From Bog-473 sp963783245 (GTDB taxonomy: Bacteria; Actinomycetota; Acidimicrobiia; Acidimicrobiales; RAAP-2): a DNA stretch of 64,000 nt. Positions 53,562 to 62,012 of this stretch are shown piece after piece. The notes under the pieces are model-generated. The model did not search any database. It was not told where the DNA came from and worked only from the letters and a program-made list of their open reading frames with translations. Both the position numbers and the translations under genes were made by a program. The first letter of the stretch is position 1; each line of letters opens with the position of its first letter. The DNA lies in assembly GCA_963783245.1 (NCBI GenBank), contig CAWAMS010000002.1:1-64000 (forward strand), in the 5' to 3' direction.

Positions 53562-54126
53562 GGAATCAGTACCCCGTCACTTGCTACAGGTATAGCCGCT
53601 CCGGGGCGGTCCAAATAGGACTCAAGTCCTGAACAGACGTTGGTACTCGACAAGGCGTTCAGCCAGCACCGGATCGCCCAAAATGACAGCGGGCTCCAAG
53701 GTGGCGTGGACCCGTCGGTCTCGGAGGTCGGCGGTGTCGAGGGCGTCCTCGGCGACCGTGGCCAGGTCGACCTCCTCACGGACCGTCGGTCCGCCAACCG
53801 AGGCTCTCTGGAGCATGTGATCAGCACGTTCTGAGTCCGTGAACCGCCGTCCCGAGTCACCCGGAGTCGGGAACGCCCAGATAGGCCCTGTGTGACGCGC
53901 TCCCGGTCGCTGGCGAGCGTCAGAGTGGTGGCAGAGACCCGTGCTCGGCAGGTTGCATACGAGCCCGGACTCGCGAGCCCTGCGCATTGGCTCGGACCAC
54001 TATCTCAAGCTAGCTTCACTCAACCGGACTGCTGTTTTCGATCATTTCGCGCTGCCGTCTTCGACCGTGATGCAGACGGGTAACCGCGAGCAACATCAAT
54101 CACGCAGGGAGATCAAGGAGATAGGA
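53562..54126. other. Intergenic region with decayed sequence
   Basis: 565 bases between the ApbA-like gene and the epimerase. It contains a histidine kinase remnant on the reverse strand (see next entry) and otherwise short, unsupported frames. AAGGAG before ATG 54127 belongs to the epimerase. Confidence 0.5.
53622..53860 (-). pseudogene. Fragment of a sensor histidine kinase
   Basis: On the reverse strand REEVDLATVAEDALDTAD, then TLEPAVILGDPVLAERLVEY, reads like the stretch between the dimerisation helix and the N box of HAMP-type sensor kinases (compare VDLSLIAEEATETLL in the intact kinase at 62.7 kb). The H box and the ATP-binding boxes are absent on either side. It is a remnant of a gene lost during rearrangement. 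Confidence 0.55.
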
Positions 54127-55113
54127 ATGAAGACCGTTCTTGTGACCGGTGCCACGGGACTCGTCGGAGCGAATGTGTGCGAGCGCTTGCTAAAGCAGGG
54201 CGATCGCGTCCGTGCCATCGCGCGCAAGCCCGAAGGCTCCGACGCCCTCGCACTGCGCGGGCTCGGGGTGGATATACGCCCCGGCGACCTCGCCGACGCC
54301 GACTGCGTGAACGCGGCCACCGACGGCGTCGACGGTGTCATCCACTCAGCCGCCTTGCGCGGAATGGCGGGCGTGACGATCGCCGATAGCGTCTCCGCAA
54401 ATGTGACGGGCACGATCAACGTGCTGACGGCGGCACTTTTGGCCGGCGGTGTGCCGGTGGTGCAGTTGTTGACCGGCACTTTTTTCAACGTATGGGATGC
54501 GCCGCAGAGCGAGCACTCTCCGCTGGACCTGTTGTTCATCAACAAGGACCCTTATTCGCTGACCAAGCGGCTCGCTTTCCTCGAAGGCCTGGCTCGCGTC
54601 GAGGCGGGGCAGGATATCCGATTCATGCAGCCTGGTGCGGCGTACGGCCCTTCTCCGTGCCTGGAGAACGCCATGTTTCAAAATTTCAACACGGGTTTGG
54701 CCGTGGCCATCCGCGGCGAGGTGGATCCCAAAATGCCCATGCCCTTGGCTTACGTACTGGCCGACGACTGTGCGTATGTCTCCGTCGCCGCACTCGAGAA
54801 GGGCGTCAAGGGCGAGCGCTTCCTGGCCAAGGGGCGCCAACAAGATGTCGCCACCATCGCCGGCATTACAAATCGAGCTTGCGAGATCGCCGGCGTTTCG
54901 CATCGCGTCGCAGAAGTGCCCAAGGACCGACTCGACGATCCCGACGTCGTTGCCCAGTTTGGCGCCACCATGATCTCTCTCGCCAAACGCACATATCCCG
55001 AACCGCTCTTTGACAGCAGCATCACTGAAGAGCGGCTGGGTTACATACCGACGTCTCTCACTGACGGCCTCACCACCACGATCGACTGGATGCGGGGTCA
55101 CGCCTTCATTTAG
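54127..55113 (+). CDS. NAD-dependent epimerase/dehydratase (extended SDR)
   Basis: 328 residues. TGATGLVGANVCERLLKQG is the extended-SDR glycine motif; PGDLADADCV holds the acidic adenine contact; the active-site YSLTK (Tyr-x-x-x-Lys) lies near residue 140 in KDPYSLTKRLAFLEG. MQPGAAYGPSPCLENAM follows as in epimerases. The substrate is unknown. AAGGAGATAGGA precedes ATG 54127. It stands alone in its transcription unit. Confidence 0.85.
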   Translation: MKTVLVTGATGLVGANVCERLLKQGDRVRAIARKPEGSDALALRGLGVDIRPGDLADADCVNAATDGVDGVIHSAALRGMAGVTIADSVSANVTGTINVLTAALLAGGVPVVQLLTGTFFNVWDAPQSEHSPLDLLFINKDPYSLTKRLAFLEGLARVEAGQDIRFMQPGAAYGPSPCLENAMFQNFNTGLAVAIRGEVDPKMPMPLAYVLADDCAYVSVAALEKGVKGERFLAKGRQQDVATIAGITNRACEIAGVSHRVAEVPKDRLDDPDVVAQFGATMISLAKRTYPEPLFDSSITEERLGYIPTSLTDGLTTTIDWMRGHAFI

Positions 55114-55485
55114 GGGTGTGACAATTTCTGGATGAGCGCTGTCCAGTCGCTCACAGTACCTTGAGCGTGCTTTGGTGGCGTTGACTCCGCGAACGAGCCG
55201 GATCACGACCACGTTTTCTGCCGGCTACGCAGGCGAACTTGGGGACGTCAGCGTGGTGTGAGGAGTCTCTCCACCTTTTCTCTCCATAGGACTCGAACAA
55301 TGTCAACGGCGGCTTGCGGGGAAACAGTCTCGCCGGTATATTACTGTACCGTCTGGTCAGTACATAGCTGGCGGGCATGCTCTGACGGCCGTTGATGTTC
55401 CGTTTCATGGCGTGCTCCAACAGCAGCTTTTGACTCGGGTCGTTCCGTTCGACGGTCCCATTGGGTTTCGGGGAGGAAATGAAGA
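55114..55485. promoter_or_regulatory. Intergenic region upstream of the solute-binding protein
   Basis: 372 bases without a gene. TACTGTACCGTCTGGTCAGTA (about 55341-55361) is an imperfect palindrome overlapping AT-rich sequence (GGTATATTACTG) and is a plausible promoter/operator for the binding-protein gene. GGGGAGGAAATGAAG leads into ATG 55486. Confidence 0.35.
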
Positions 55486-56727
55486 ATGCGCACCAAAGTC
55501 TTTCGGGGTTTGTTCGCGAGCGCTGTGTTGCTCGGACTCACTACGGCGCTGTCGGGAGCTACTTCAGGACAGGCTTCAGCGGCTCCGTCGCCCATCACCC
55601 TCGCCTACGTCACGTCATTGACCGGTCCGGGAGCATCCGAGGACGCAGGAACGCAATCGGGGTTCCTCGCTCGCATTGACCTGCAAAACGCCGAGGGTGG
55701 CGTGAACGGGCACAAGCTCGTGCCGCTTGTTATCGACGACCAGACCAGCCCCTCCGAAATCTCGACGGCTGTACAAGATGCGATCTCGAAGGGAGCGTTT
55801 GGCATCGTCTCACAGAGCCCACTGTTCTTCATTGCCGCTAAGTATCCGCAGCAGGCCGGAATTCCGGTGACGGGTTCATATTCCGATGGCCCCGAATGGG
55901 GGGAGCAGCCCTACACGAATATGTTCTCCTCCGACCATGGCAGCGTCGACCCCAAGTATCCAGTCAACACACTGGTGGGAGGGTTTCTCAAGTCCCACGG
56001 CGGCACGGTCATTGCGACGTATGGCTACGGAATTTCGCCGCAGTCGGCGGCCTCGGCCAGGGGAGCGGCGGAGGCCTTCAAGAGCGCCGGGGGCAAGATC
56101 GGTGTCGAGGATCTTTCGGTTCCGATCGGGGGCACGAACTTCACCACAGCAGCACTCACGGCCAAGCAAGCTGGCGTGAACGCAATGACACCGAGCATGG
56201 ACAACAACTCCAACTTCGCTCTCGCGACGTCCTTAGAGCAGTCTGGGGTGAAGCTCAAGGCCACCCTATTTGCCACCGGCTATGAACCAGACGTGATCAA
56301 GTCGCCCGCTTGGTCAAGTCTCCAAGGTGACTACTTCCTCAGTGCGTTCCGCCCGTGGTCGCTGCCCAATGCCGGTACGAAGCAAATGCAGGCGGCGATG
56401 GAAAAGTACGCTCACTTCTCAAAGACGCAATTTGCGACGTATGGCCAGGTCAACTCGTGGGCGGGTGCGGACCTTATGATCCAGGGACTGAAACTGGCTG
56501 GTTCCAATCCGACCCGCGCCGCCGTGATCAAGGACCTGCGGAGCATTAAGGCCTACAACGCAAACGGACTTTTGCCGATTACGGTTAACTATTCAACGGT
56601 CTTTGGCCAGGATCCGCCGACCTGCTCGTGGATTGTGAAGGCAGAGAAGACGGGCTTTGTCCCCGTCTCGTCCAAGCCGTTCTGCGGTCACGATATTCCC
56701 GGCACTTCCACCCTCTCAGGGTCATAG
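55486..56727 (+). CDS. Branched-chain amino acid-type ABC solute-binding protein, orphan
   Basis: 413 residues. A Sec signal peptide (RTKVFRGLFASAVLLGLTTA, cut near ASA-AP) is followed by a type I periplasmic-binding fold of the Leu/Ile/Val or amide group: ITLAYVTSLTGPGASEDAG, NAEGGVNGHKLVPLVIDDQTS, GYGISPQSAASARGAAEAF. There is no lipobox cysteine, unusual for a Gram-positive binding protein. No permease or ATPase genes flank it, so it must use a transporter encoded elsewhere or act as a free binding protein. Confidence 0.85.
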   Translation: MRTKVFRGLFASAVLLGLTTALSGATSGQASAAPSPITLAYVTSLTGPGASEDAGTQSGFLARIDLQNAEGGVNGHKLVPLVIDDQTSPSEISTAVQDAISKGAFGIVSQSPLFFIAAKYPQQAGIPVTGSYSDGPEWGEQPYTNMFSSDHGSVDPKYPVNTLVGGFLKSHGGTVIATYGYGISPQSAASARGAAEAFKSAGGKIGVEDLSVPIGGTNFTTAALTAKQAGVNAMTPSMDNNSNFALATSLEQSGVKLKATLFATGYEPDVIKSPAWSSLQGDYFLSAFRPWSLPNAGTKQMQAAMEKYAHFSKTQFATYGQVNSWAGADLMIQGLKLAGSNPTRAAVIKDLRSIKAYNANGLLPITVNYSTVFGQDPPTCSWIVKAEKTGFVPVSSKPFCGHDIPGTSTLSGS

Positions 56728-56841
56728 GGGAAGCGGAATAGAGGGCTCTGAACGACTTCTGCGAGCGCGAGCTCGGAGACTTCACAAAAACCGGTACGGA
56801 TTGATCGTGCCAGCCGGCCCCGGTAGTTCTCGAACGTCCGA

Positions 56842-57633
56842 CTACGCAGATCGCGCCGTCGCCCATCCGAATTCTGACCTGATCCGAACGCCCAGCCCAC
56901 GGACGTACAGCGGGGTGATGCCATCGGTCAGCGAAGCGCAGAACTCGTCGTAGCCGACGGCTTCGATGGCCGGAACCGAAGGCCCCGCCGCTGCCAAAGC
57001 TCGCACTGCAGTCGGTACGTCTGGCCACTCATTGACCACGTCTACCGTGCCGCGCTCGATGTCATGAAACCCCGAGCCCCTCATCATTTCCACGATCACG
57101 TTCTGCGTGTCGCCCTGCTCAAGGCTGGCGCTGCCGTGGCTGGCCGGAGACAGCTCGATGACTTTCAAGAAGTAGGGCATCAGTCCCAGTCGTTCGAAGC
57201 GTCCCCAGAAGGTGATCCCGAAGCGACCCTGGGGGACGAGGACCCGTCTGGCCTCTTCCAGGGCAACCTCACAGCCCTTCCAGATTCCGTTGAAACTCGT
57301 CGCGATATCGAAGCTGCCCGTTGGGAAGGGCAGGCAGAACATGTCTCCCGCCTGGAAGTTCCCCGTTGGGGTCCGCGCCACTGCCAATTCGATGAGCGAT
57401 TCGGACGCGTCGACCCCCGAAACGAGCGCGCCCCTGCGGGCAGCTACTGCAGCGGCGAATCCGGAGCCACACGCAATGTCCAAGAGCCGGTCGCCAGGCG
57501 TGACATGGAGGCGCTCGAGGAGCAGCTCATTCGCTGGGAGGGCATAGGGCTCCCACAGGTAGGCCCATTCGGTGGCTCGGGTTCCCCACCCCCGCCCGGC
57601 TTCCTTCCAGTTGGTGTTTGCAGTGGCAGTCAT
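56842..57633 (-). CDS. SAM-dependent methyltransferase (class I)
   Basis: 263 residues. Motif I is LLDIACGSGFAAAVAARRG, followed by VSGVDASESLIELAVARTP (acidic end of strand 2), AGDMFCLPFPTGSFDIAT and a VLVPQGRFGITFWG segment, all typical of the UbiE/Methyltransf_11 group. The acceptor is unknown. GGAG precedes ATG 57633. It is divergent from a TetR gene that has two identical octamer sites in the shared promoter region, so it is the likely target of that repressor. Confidence 0.88.
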   Translation of the reverse strand: MTATANTNWKEAGRGWGTRATEWAYLWEPYALPANELLLERLHVTPGDRLLDIACGSGFAAAVAARRGALVSGVDASESLIELAVARTPTGNFQAGDMFCLPFPTGSFDIATSFNGIWKGCEVALEEARRVLVPQGRFGITFWGRFERLGLMPYFLKVIELSPASHGSASLEQGDTQNVIVEMMRGSGFHDIERGTVDVVNEWPDVPTAVRALAAAGPSVPAIEAVGYDEFCASLTDGITPLYVRGLGVRIRSEFGWATARSA

Positions 57634-57649
57634 AGTGCTCCCTGAACGG

Positions 57650-57679
57650 ACGATCGTACATATATTATTAGACGATCGT
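57650..57679. promoter_or_regulatory. Paired ACGATCGT sites between methyltransferase and TetR genes
   Basis: The palindrome ACGATCGT occurs at 57650-57657 and 57672-57679, 22 bases centre to centre (two helical turns), separated by the AT-only run ATATATTATTA with a CG step at neither side. The sites flank likely -10 sequences of both divergent genes and are good candidates for TetR binding. Confidence 0.7.
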
Positions 57680-57726
57680 TCGTATAAGATCAAGAGCACC
57701 CGGGGAGGTTCGGAGGTCAAACGAGA

Positions 57727-58389
57727 GTGAAATCCGAGATCCGTACGACGAGAGCGTCCGGAGACCGCTCGCGCGCTCGGATCGCGGAGGCTGCGGCGAA
57801 ACTGGCCACTGTTGAGGGGCTCGAAGGCCTTTCCATCGGTCGCCTGGCCGAGACGACGGGGATGCCCAAGAGCAGCGTGCACGCATTGTTTGGGTCCAAG
57901 GAGGATCTGCAGTTGGCGACGATCACCGCTGCCAGGGACAGTTTCGTCACCGAAGTTGTCGCGCCGGCCCTCGCCAATGCCGAGCCTGGCCGGCAACGCC
58001 TGGTCGCCCTTTGCAATGGCTATCTGTCCTATGTGGAGCGGCGCATCTTCCCCGGGGGCTGTTTCTTCGTCTCTGCTGGCGCCGAGATGGGCGGCCGCCC
58101 TGGGCGCGTCCACGACGAGGTGGCACGAGTTCAACAGCAATGGCGCAATCTGCTCGCTCGAGAGGCGAAGGCAGCAGCCGACAATGGGGAGCTCCCTGAC
58201 GGAGCCCAACCCGACCAGATCGCTTTTGAGCTGGGCGTGATTCTTGCCGGGACGGACATAGTGAGCGTGCTCCACGACGACCTCGGCGTCCTGGATCGAG
58301 CCAGGTTGGCCATCCTCGAGCGCCTTGGTCTGGAGGCCCACTCGACCAAACCTTCACGTGGCCGCCGAAGCCGACGGACCTCCAGTTGA
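57727..58389 (+). CDS. TetR-family repressor
   Basis: 220 residues. Helix-turn-helix: RIAEAAAKLATVEGLEGLSIGRLAETTGMPKSSVHALFGSKEDL. The C-terminal half includes RIFPGGCFFVSAGAEMGGRPGRVHDEVARVQQQW, the TetR_C_16-like pattern with GGCF that is common in regulators of small-molecule-modifying enzymes. GTG 57727 is used. Divergent from the methyltransferase. It is the last gene of the first island segment. Confidence 0.9.
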   Translation: MKSEIRTTRASGDRSRARIAEAAAKLATVEGLEGLSIGRLAETTGMPKSSVHALFGSKEDLQLATITAARDSFVTEVVAPALANAEPGRQRLVALCNGYLSYVERRIFPGGCFFVSAGAEMGGRPGRVHDEVARVQQQWRNLLAREAKAAADNGELPDGAQPDQIAFELGVILAGTDIVSVLHDDLGVLDRARLAILERLGLEAHSTKPSRGRRSRRTSS

Positions 58390-58539
58390 AACCTGAGGGG
58401 CTCGATCGTTGCCGCCCGGCTGAGAGACGCGGACAGTCCCCAGAACTCCATCAGTCCTGTCGTCTCGTGGAAACCGCAGACGTTGCTCTCGCCGACGGCG
58501 TTCCTCGGAGGAGTGTCATCCTGAGAGTTGGTCGGGCGG

Positions 58540-58566
58540 GGGTTCGAACTTACCTCCATCACTTCC
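58540..58566 (+). other. Decayed copy of the tRNA-Ala 3' end (possible attachment site)
   Basis: GGGTTCGAA followed by CCATCAC and TTCC repeats the order of the T arm and acceptor of tRNA-Ala (40322-40343: GGGTTCGAA, CCATCAC, CTCC), with five extra bases between the first two blocks. It sits about 100 bases before the second integrase remnant, just as the tRNA sits before the first. The match is imperfect, so this is a hypothesis. Confidence 0.45.
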
Positions 58567-58655
58567 GTGGTCGACAGGAAGGTCGACAACTGGAACGCGA
58601 AAATCGAGAATCCGTACGTTGCGCCACCCAAGTTCAGTGGACCAAGAAGGGTTCG

Positions 58656-58860
58656 AACATGGTCCCTGCGGGGTGAGTATCGACGTCGTCAGGCCCCCTA
58701 CGCGACCTACCCCACCGACGGATTTAGCCGCTGATGCTCAGGCAGCCGACCCCGAAGAGGCGATGGAACTTCCGGCCAGTGCGGCGGTCGGAGGGTTCGT
58801 TGCGACGGTTGGTCGGCCAGTTGCAAGATACGAAGAAGGATCGCTGAGGGCCTTTGCGAC
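58656..58860 (+). pseudogene. Second, decayed copy of the integrase N-terminus
   Basis: WSLRGEYRRRQAPYATYPTDG followed in the next frame by LAADAQAADPEEAMELPASAAVGGF corresponds to WRLRVSVEGRQVTYGTYITED and LAADAQ...ADDPEQAVELPASVAVGG of the integrase at 40.4-41.0 kb, also clearly at DNA level (for example TAGCCGC, then CTTCCGGCCAGTG against ATTGCCGGCCAGTG). It is frameshifted, lacks about a dozen internal codons and ends soon after. Same orientation as the first copy. Confidence 0.75.
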
Positions 58861-58923
58861 CGTCGGTGGGAGGGTGACCCAGCCGCGACCAGCACGGTCA
58901 CGACGGAGTCGCGGTCGAGAATT

Positions 58924-59754
58924 TCACTGAAGGGGCTCTTCGCCCGCAAGGATGGTCCGGTGCATAAGGCGGCCGCTCTCTGCGGGGTACGGGAGCGCTC
59001 GGTGCATTGTTCCGGTGTTGTCCCAGATGACGAGGTCGCCCACCTCCCACTGATGGCGGTACACGTAGTGCGGCTGGATGGCCCAGTCGCGAAGACGCGC
59101 GAGCAGTGCTCGGCTCTCCTCGACGGGTAGCCCCTCGACGTAGTCGGCGGTCGCGCCGAGCAACAACGACTTGCGACCGGACCGGTGGGTCCAGACGATG
59201 GGGCACGACTTCGTCGGCGACTTCTGCCAGAACATGATCTCTTCGTAGCTCATTTCGGGGGTCACGTAGTACTGCGATCGCTCCGCGCTGTGTACCACCC
59301 GCAGCTCCGCGATGGCCGACTTCTCGGCCTGCGGCAGGTCGTCGTAGGCGCTGTAGGTGTTGCAGAACTCGGTTTGGCCACCGGTCTCCGACAGCTTGAT
59401 CGCCCGCAGCAAGGTTGCGAAGTTTGGGTAGGGCTGGAGTGACCCGTCGAAGTGCCAGAACATCGAGCCCTTGAGGTACGTCGCTCGCGGGTTGACGTTG
59501 GTGTCGAGCGAGACCTTGTAGATACCGTCCTCGCCCTCGCTCGCCACAATCTTGCCGAGGGTCCTGGCGATGGCGACCTGCTGCCCGTCGGTCATGTAGA
59601 GCCCGCGGAAGAAGACCACGCCGCGCTCCTCGAGTTTGGAGCGGATGGGCCCGGACAGATCCCCGCTCAGCAAGGTGTCGAGATCGGTTCTGATCTCGCT
59701 GCCTATCCTCGGGGTCTGGTCGATGACGTCGAGGTCTGTGGCAGAGATGCCCAT
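58924..59754 (-). CDS. TauD/TfdA-family Fe(II)/2-oxoglutarate dioxygenase
   Basis: 276 residues. The iron ligands are H101 and D103 (MFWHFDGS) and the distal histidine near H251 (GTMHRALPY), with R262/R266 in the place that binds 2-oxoglutarate. IARTLGKIVASEGEDG and KGSMFWHFDGS are typical of the TfdA/alpha-ketoglutarate group. The substrate is unknown. ATG 59754 lies five bases after the stop of the 107-residue gene; GAGGGTGAG is upstream. Last gene of the reverse operon with ferredoxin and Rieske oxygenase. Confidence 0.88.
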   Translation of the reverse strand: MGISATDLDVIDQTPRIGSEIRTDLDTLLSGDLSGPIRSKLEERGVVFFRGLYMTDGQQVAIARTLGKIVASEGEDGIYKVSLDTNVNPRATYLKGSMFWHFDGSLQPYPNFATLLRAIKLSETGGQTEFCNTYSAYDDLPQAEKSAIAELRVVHSAERSQYYVTPEMSYEEIMFWQKSPTKSCPIVWTHRSGRKSLLLGATADYVEGLPVEESRALLARLRDWAIQPHYVYRHQWEVGDLVIWDNTGTMHRALPYPAESGRLMHRTILAGEEPLQ

Positions 59755-59759
59755 ACCGA

Positions 59760-60083
59760 TCAGCTCACCCTCGTGAGGATTGTGCGGCCGGAGTGTTTCA
59801 CACGCGGTTGGTTCCACAGCTCCACCGCAAGCGAGACGGTGATTAAGGAGAACAGCAAGTCGCGCAGGTTCGCGACATCGTCGCTCAGCGGCTCGGTGTA
59901 ATCGAACGTGTCGATGTAGTCGACAGCATCCTCGGCGTGCGGAAACACTTCGTCGTAGAATGCTCTGATCTCATCCATGGAGCTGCTCACGCGCTTCACG
60001 TACCGCGCATGGCCATCCTCGATTGCCCATTCGCCAACGAGATGTTCGAGCTCTGAGAATTGTTGGGGTAGGAGCGCCGTCAT
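59760..60083 (-). CDS. Unknown 107-residue protein in the Rieske oxygenase operon
   Basis: Predicted mostly helical: FSELEHLVGEWAIEDGHARY, SMDEIRAFYDEVFPHAEDAVDYIDTFDY, VANLRDLLFSLITVSLAVELW. It does not resemble the NTF2-like beta subunits of ring-hydroxylating dioxygenases nor a ferredoxin. ATG 60083 overlaps the stop of the Rieske gene and its stop is five bases before the TauD gene, so the three are translationally linked. It might be a small structural partner of the oxygenase or an accessory enzyme. Confidence 0.75.
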   Translation of the reverse strand: MTALLPQQFSELEHLVGEWAIEDGHARYVKRVSSSMDEIRAFYDEVFPHAEDAVDYIDTFDYTEPLSDDVANLRDLLFSLITVSLAVELWNQPRVKHSGRTILTRVS

Positions 60084-61363
60084 CGTGCCGCCCCTCCGGC
60101 CTCGACATAGTCGGCAACCGTCTTGTGGAGATGCCGCACCAGGATCTCTTCGTCGTTCATGTGGAAGGTCTTGATTGCGCCGCTGTTCAGCATCGCCTGC
60201 ATGCCTTCGCACGGGCTTGCGTCTTCGAGAATGACGTCGTTGAGGAACGTCACGGTGAGCTCCTGGCCCAACCGCTCGCGGTGCGTTGCCGGCGGCGTGA
60301 AGAACATCTCGACCTCGAATAGGTGCGAGTGCGGCCCGGTCGGCCAGTGGGTGTGCGTGGTGAACCCCGACGAACCGAATATCAGCGCAAAGTTGGGGAA
60401 GAACTGGAACGAGTCGAAGCCGTAGTTCTCCGCTCGCGTGGGGTTGATGCCCGGAGGCATCGGTCCGCGGTCGGTGCGCTTGTTCCATGGGCCGGCGGCG
60501 CTCGCCTTCATGACGCACTCGATCGGCTTGGAGTAGGGCGTCTGTCGTGACGGCTCACCGGCGAAGGAAAACATCCGATGAGGGCCCTTCAGCTGGTACG
60601 CCAAAGCATCGGTAAACGGATTCGGCTTGTCCAGAGCCTCCTTGGCTTCGGCAGTCAGGTTCCCGAACGACGAGGCGTGCAGGTACGGGCCGTGGTAGCT
60701 CTCGGCGAAGCTGTCGACGAAGATCTTCCAATTGCACTGCAGCTCGACCTTGAACTGATACACCTGGTGCGGACCGTCGAAGGGGTACCCCTCGATGCCA
60801 TGCGCGAGTTCTCCGAGGAACGACCGCAACGGGTCGGTGTTGTGAGGATCGAGGTTGATGAAGATGAAGCCCTCCCACACCTCGCACTGCACCGCGGGCA
60901 CATGGCAGCCCTCGGCATCGAAGTCGAGCAGTAGATCGGCCCGGGTGGTGGAATGCAACGAGCCGTCCAGGTTGTATCGCCAACCGTGGAATCGGCAGTA
61001 CAGCAGCGGTGCGCGCCCGGCCACCTCCTCGAACGGATCGTCCTGCCACAGGAGCTTGTTGCCGCGGTGGGGGCAGACGTTGTGGAAGGCGCGGATGACG
61101 TCATCCTTGCCCCGCACAATTATGATCGACGTGTTGAGGAACTCGAGTTCGCGTGTGAAGTAGCTGCCTGGCTTCTGCACCCGTTCGACGCGGCCCACAT
61201 ACAGCCAGGTCTTCTTGAAGACGTGCTCACGTTCCTTCTCGTAGAACTCCGGCGAGACGCAGTCTTCGAGTGACACCGGACCGCGTCCGAGTTCGGGATA
61301 CGCGTCACTCCAGTGGCCACTGGAGGGTTTCGAAACCGAGATGACATCAGTCACGGAGCCCAC
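60080..61363 (-). CDS. Rieske non-heme iron oxygenase, alpha subunit
   Basis: 427 residues. The Rieske [2Fe-2S] ligands are C97/H99 (VCPHRGN) and C123/H126 (YCRFHGW). The mononuclear iron site shows D217, H224 and H229 in NWKIFVDSFAESYHGPYLH, the pattern of ring-hydroxylating oxygenases and related monooxygenases. Phe/His-rich stretches near 330 (FFPNFALIFGSSGFTTHTHWP) shape the substrate pocket. No reductase gene is present; the ferredoxin just upstream is the likely electron donor. GAGGAG precedes GTG 61363. Confidence 0.92.
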   Translation of the reverse strand: MGSVTDVISVSKPSSGHWSDAYPELGRGPVSLEDCVSPEFYEKEREHVFKKTWLYVGRVERVQKPGSYFTRELEFLNTSIIIVRGKDDVIRAFHNVCPHRGNKLLWQDDPFEEVAGRAPLLYCRFHGWRYNLDGSLHSTTRADLLLDFDAEGCHVPAVQCEVWEGFIFINLDPHNTDPLRSFLGELAHGIEGYPFDGPHQVYQFKVELQCNWKIFVDSFAESYHGPYLHASSFGNLTAEAKEALDKPNPFTDALAYQLKGPHRMFSFAGEPSRQTPYSKPIECVMKASAAGPWNKRTDRGPMPPGINPTRAENYGFDSFQFFPNFALIFGSSGFTTHTHWPTGPHSHLFEVEMFFTPPATHRERLGQELTVTFLNDVILEDASPCEGMQAMLNSGAIKTFHMNDEEILVRHLHKTVADYVEAGGAAR

Positions 61364-61575
61364 CTCCTCGGCACAACGTTATCAAGTGGTACGGGTGCCA
61401 ACCCGGCTCACAGAATGCACTGGCCTTCCCGTCGTCAATCGACCGGGAAGGTGCCGCCCGCCCCGATTTGGGGCCGACCGCCTGAATGACATCACCGGAC
61501 CTCAGGTGGAGCGCGCGGGTGATGAAGCCGCCAGTCCTCGCTGCCGTCGTGCGAACGGAGTGTCGTCGGACAACG

Positions 61576-61956
61576 TCACGGGAGGACCGATCTGGTCGTT
61601 GCATCTGGTCCAACCAGGGAGATAGCACCTTCGGGACAGGCAACGACGCAGAGTCCACAGGCGCGGCACGAGTCGGCGTTCGGCGTGTAGGCGGTCTGGC
61701 GGCGATGGGCGATGACGCGCACCTTGGCAAGCGTGGACAACTGCTTGAAGTCGCTGTCGTCAATCCGTCGTATTTCGAACACGTCGTGGGGGCACACGAC
61801 GACGCAATCCCGTTTCCCTTCACACCGTCCGTGATCGACGATCGGAGTCCATGCGCCTTCGTCGGCGTTGCACCGCTCCCCGGGGCGATCGGGATGCTGA
61901 GCCGCCCGTCGCTTCGTGGCTAAGTCGTGTGGCGTCGTTCCAGTTGACGGTGTCAT
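61576..61956 (-). CDS. Ferredoxin with two iron-sulfur cluster motifs
   Basis: 126 residues: the first motif CEGKRDCVVVCP (C-x5-C-x3-C) and the second CRACGLCVVACP (C-x2-C-x2-C-x3-C), as in 7Fe/8Fe bacterial ferredoxins, after a ~40-residue N-terminal extension. It is the first gene of the reverse operon that continues with the Rieske oxygenase 212 bases later. The ATG at 61956 lies seven bases after a -10 box, so its transcript is probably leaderless. Confidence 0.88.
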   Translation of the reverse strand: MTPSTGTTPHDLATKRRAAQHPDRPGERCNADEGAWTPIVDHGRCEGKRDCVVVCPHDVFEIRRIDDSDFKQLSTLAKVRVIAHRRQTAYTPNADSCRACGLCVVACPEGAISLVGPDATTRSVLP

Positions 61957-61963
61957 CTGAGGT

Positions 61964-61992
61964 AACTTAAATGGTCAAGATGACAATGTCAA
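61964..61992 (-). promoter_or_regulatory. Promoter of the ferredoxin-Rieske operon with overlapping palindrome
   Basis: On the reverse strand TTGACA (61992-61987) and TAAGTT (61969-61964) are 17 bases apart, a near-consensus promoter whose start point would be at 61957-61958, next to the ATG. TGACAATGTCA (61981-61991) is an 11-base palindrome over the -35 box and lies 21 bases before the divergent TetR start; it is a candidate operator. Confidence 0.65.
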
Positions 61993-62012
61993 CTGAACTC
62001 TCGTGAGCCACC

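Noticed and set aside
59760..60083. Reading the 107-residue protein as the beta subunit of the Rieske oxygenase
   Set aside because: It is too short, appears all-helical and lacks NTF2-like features of known beta subunits.
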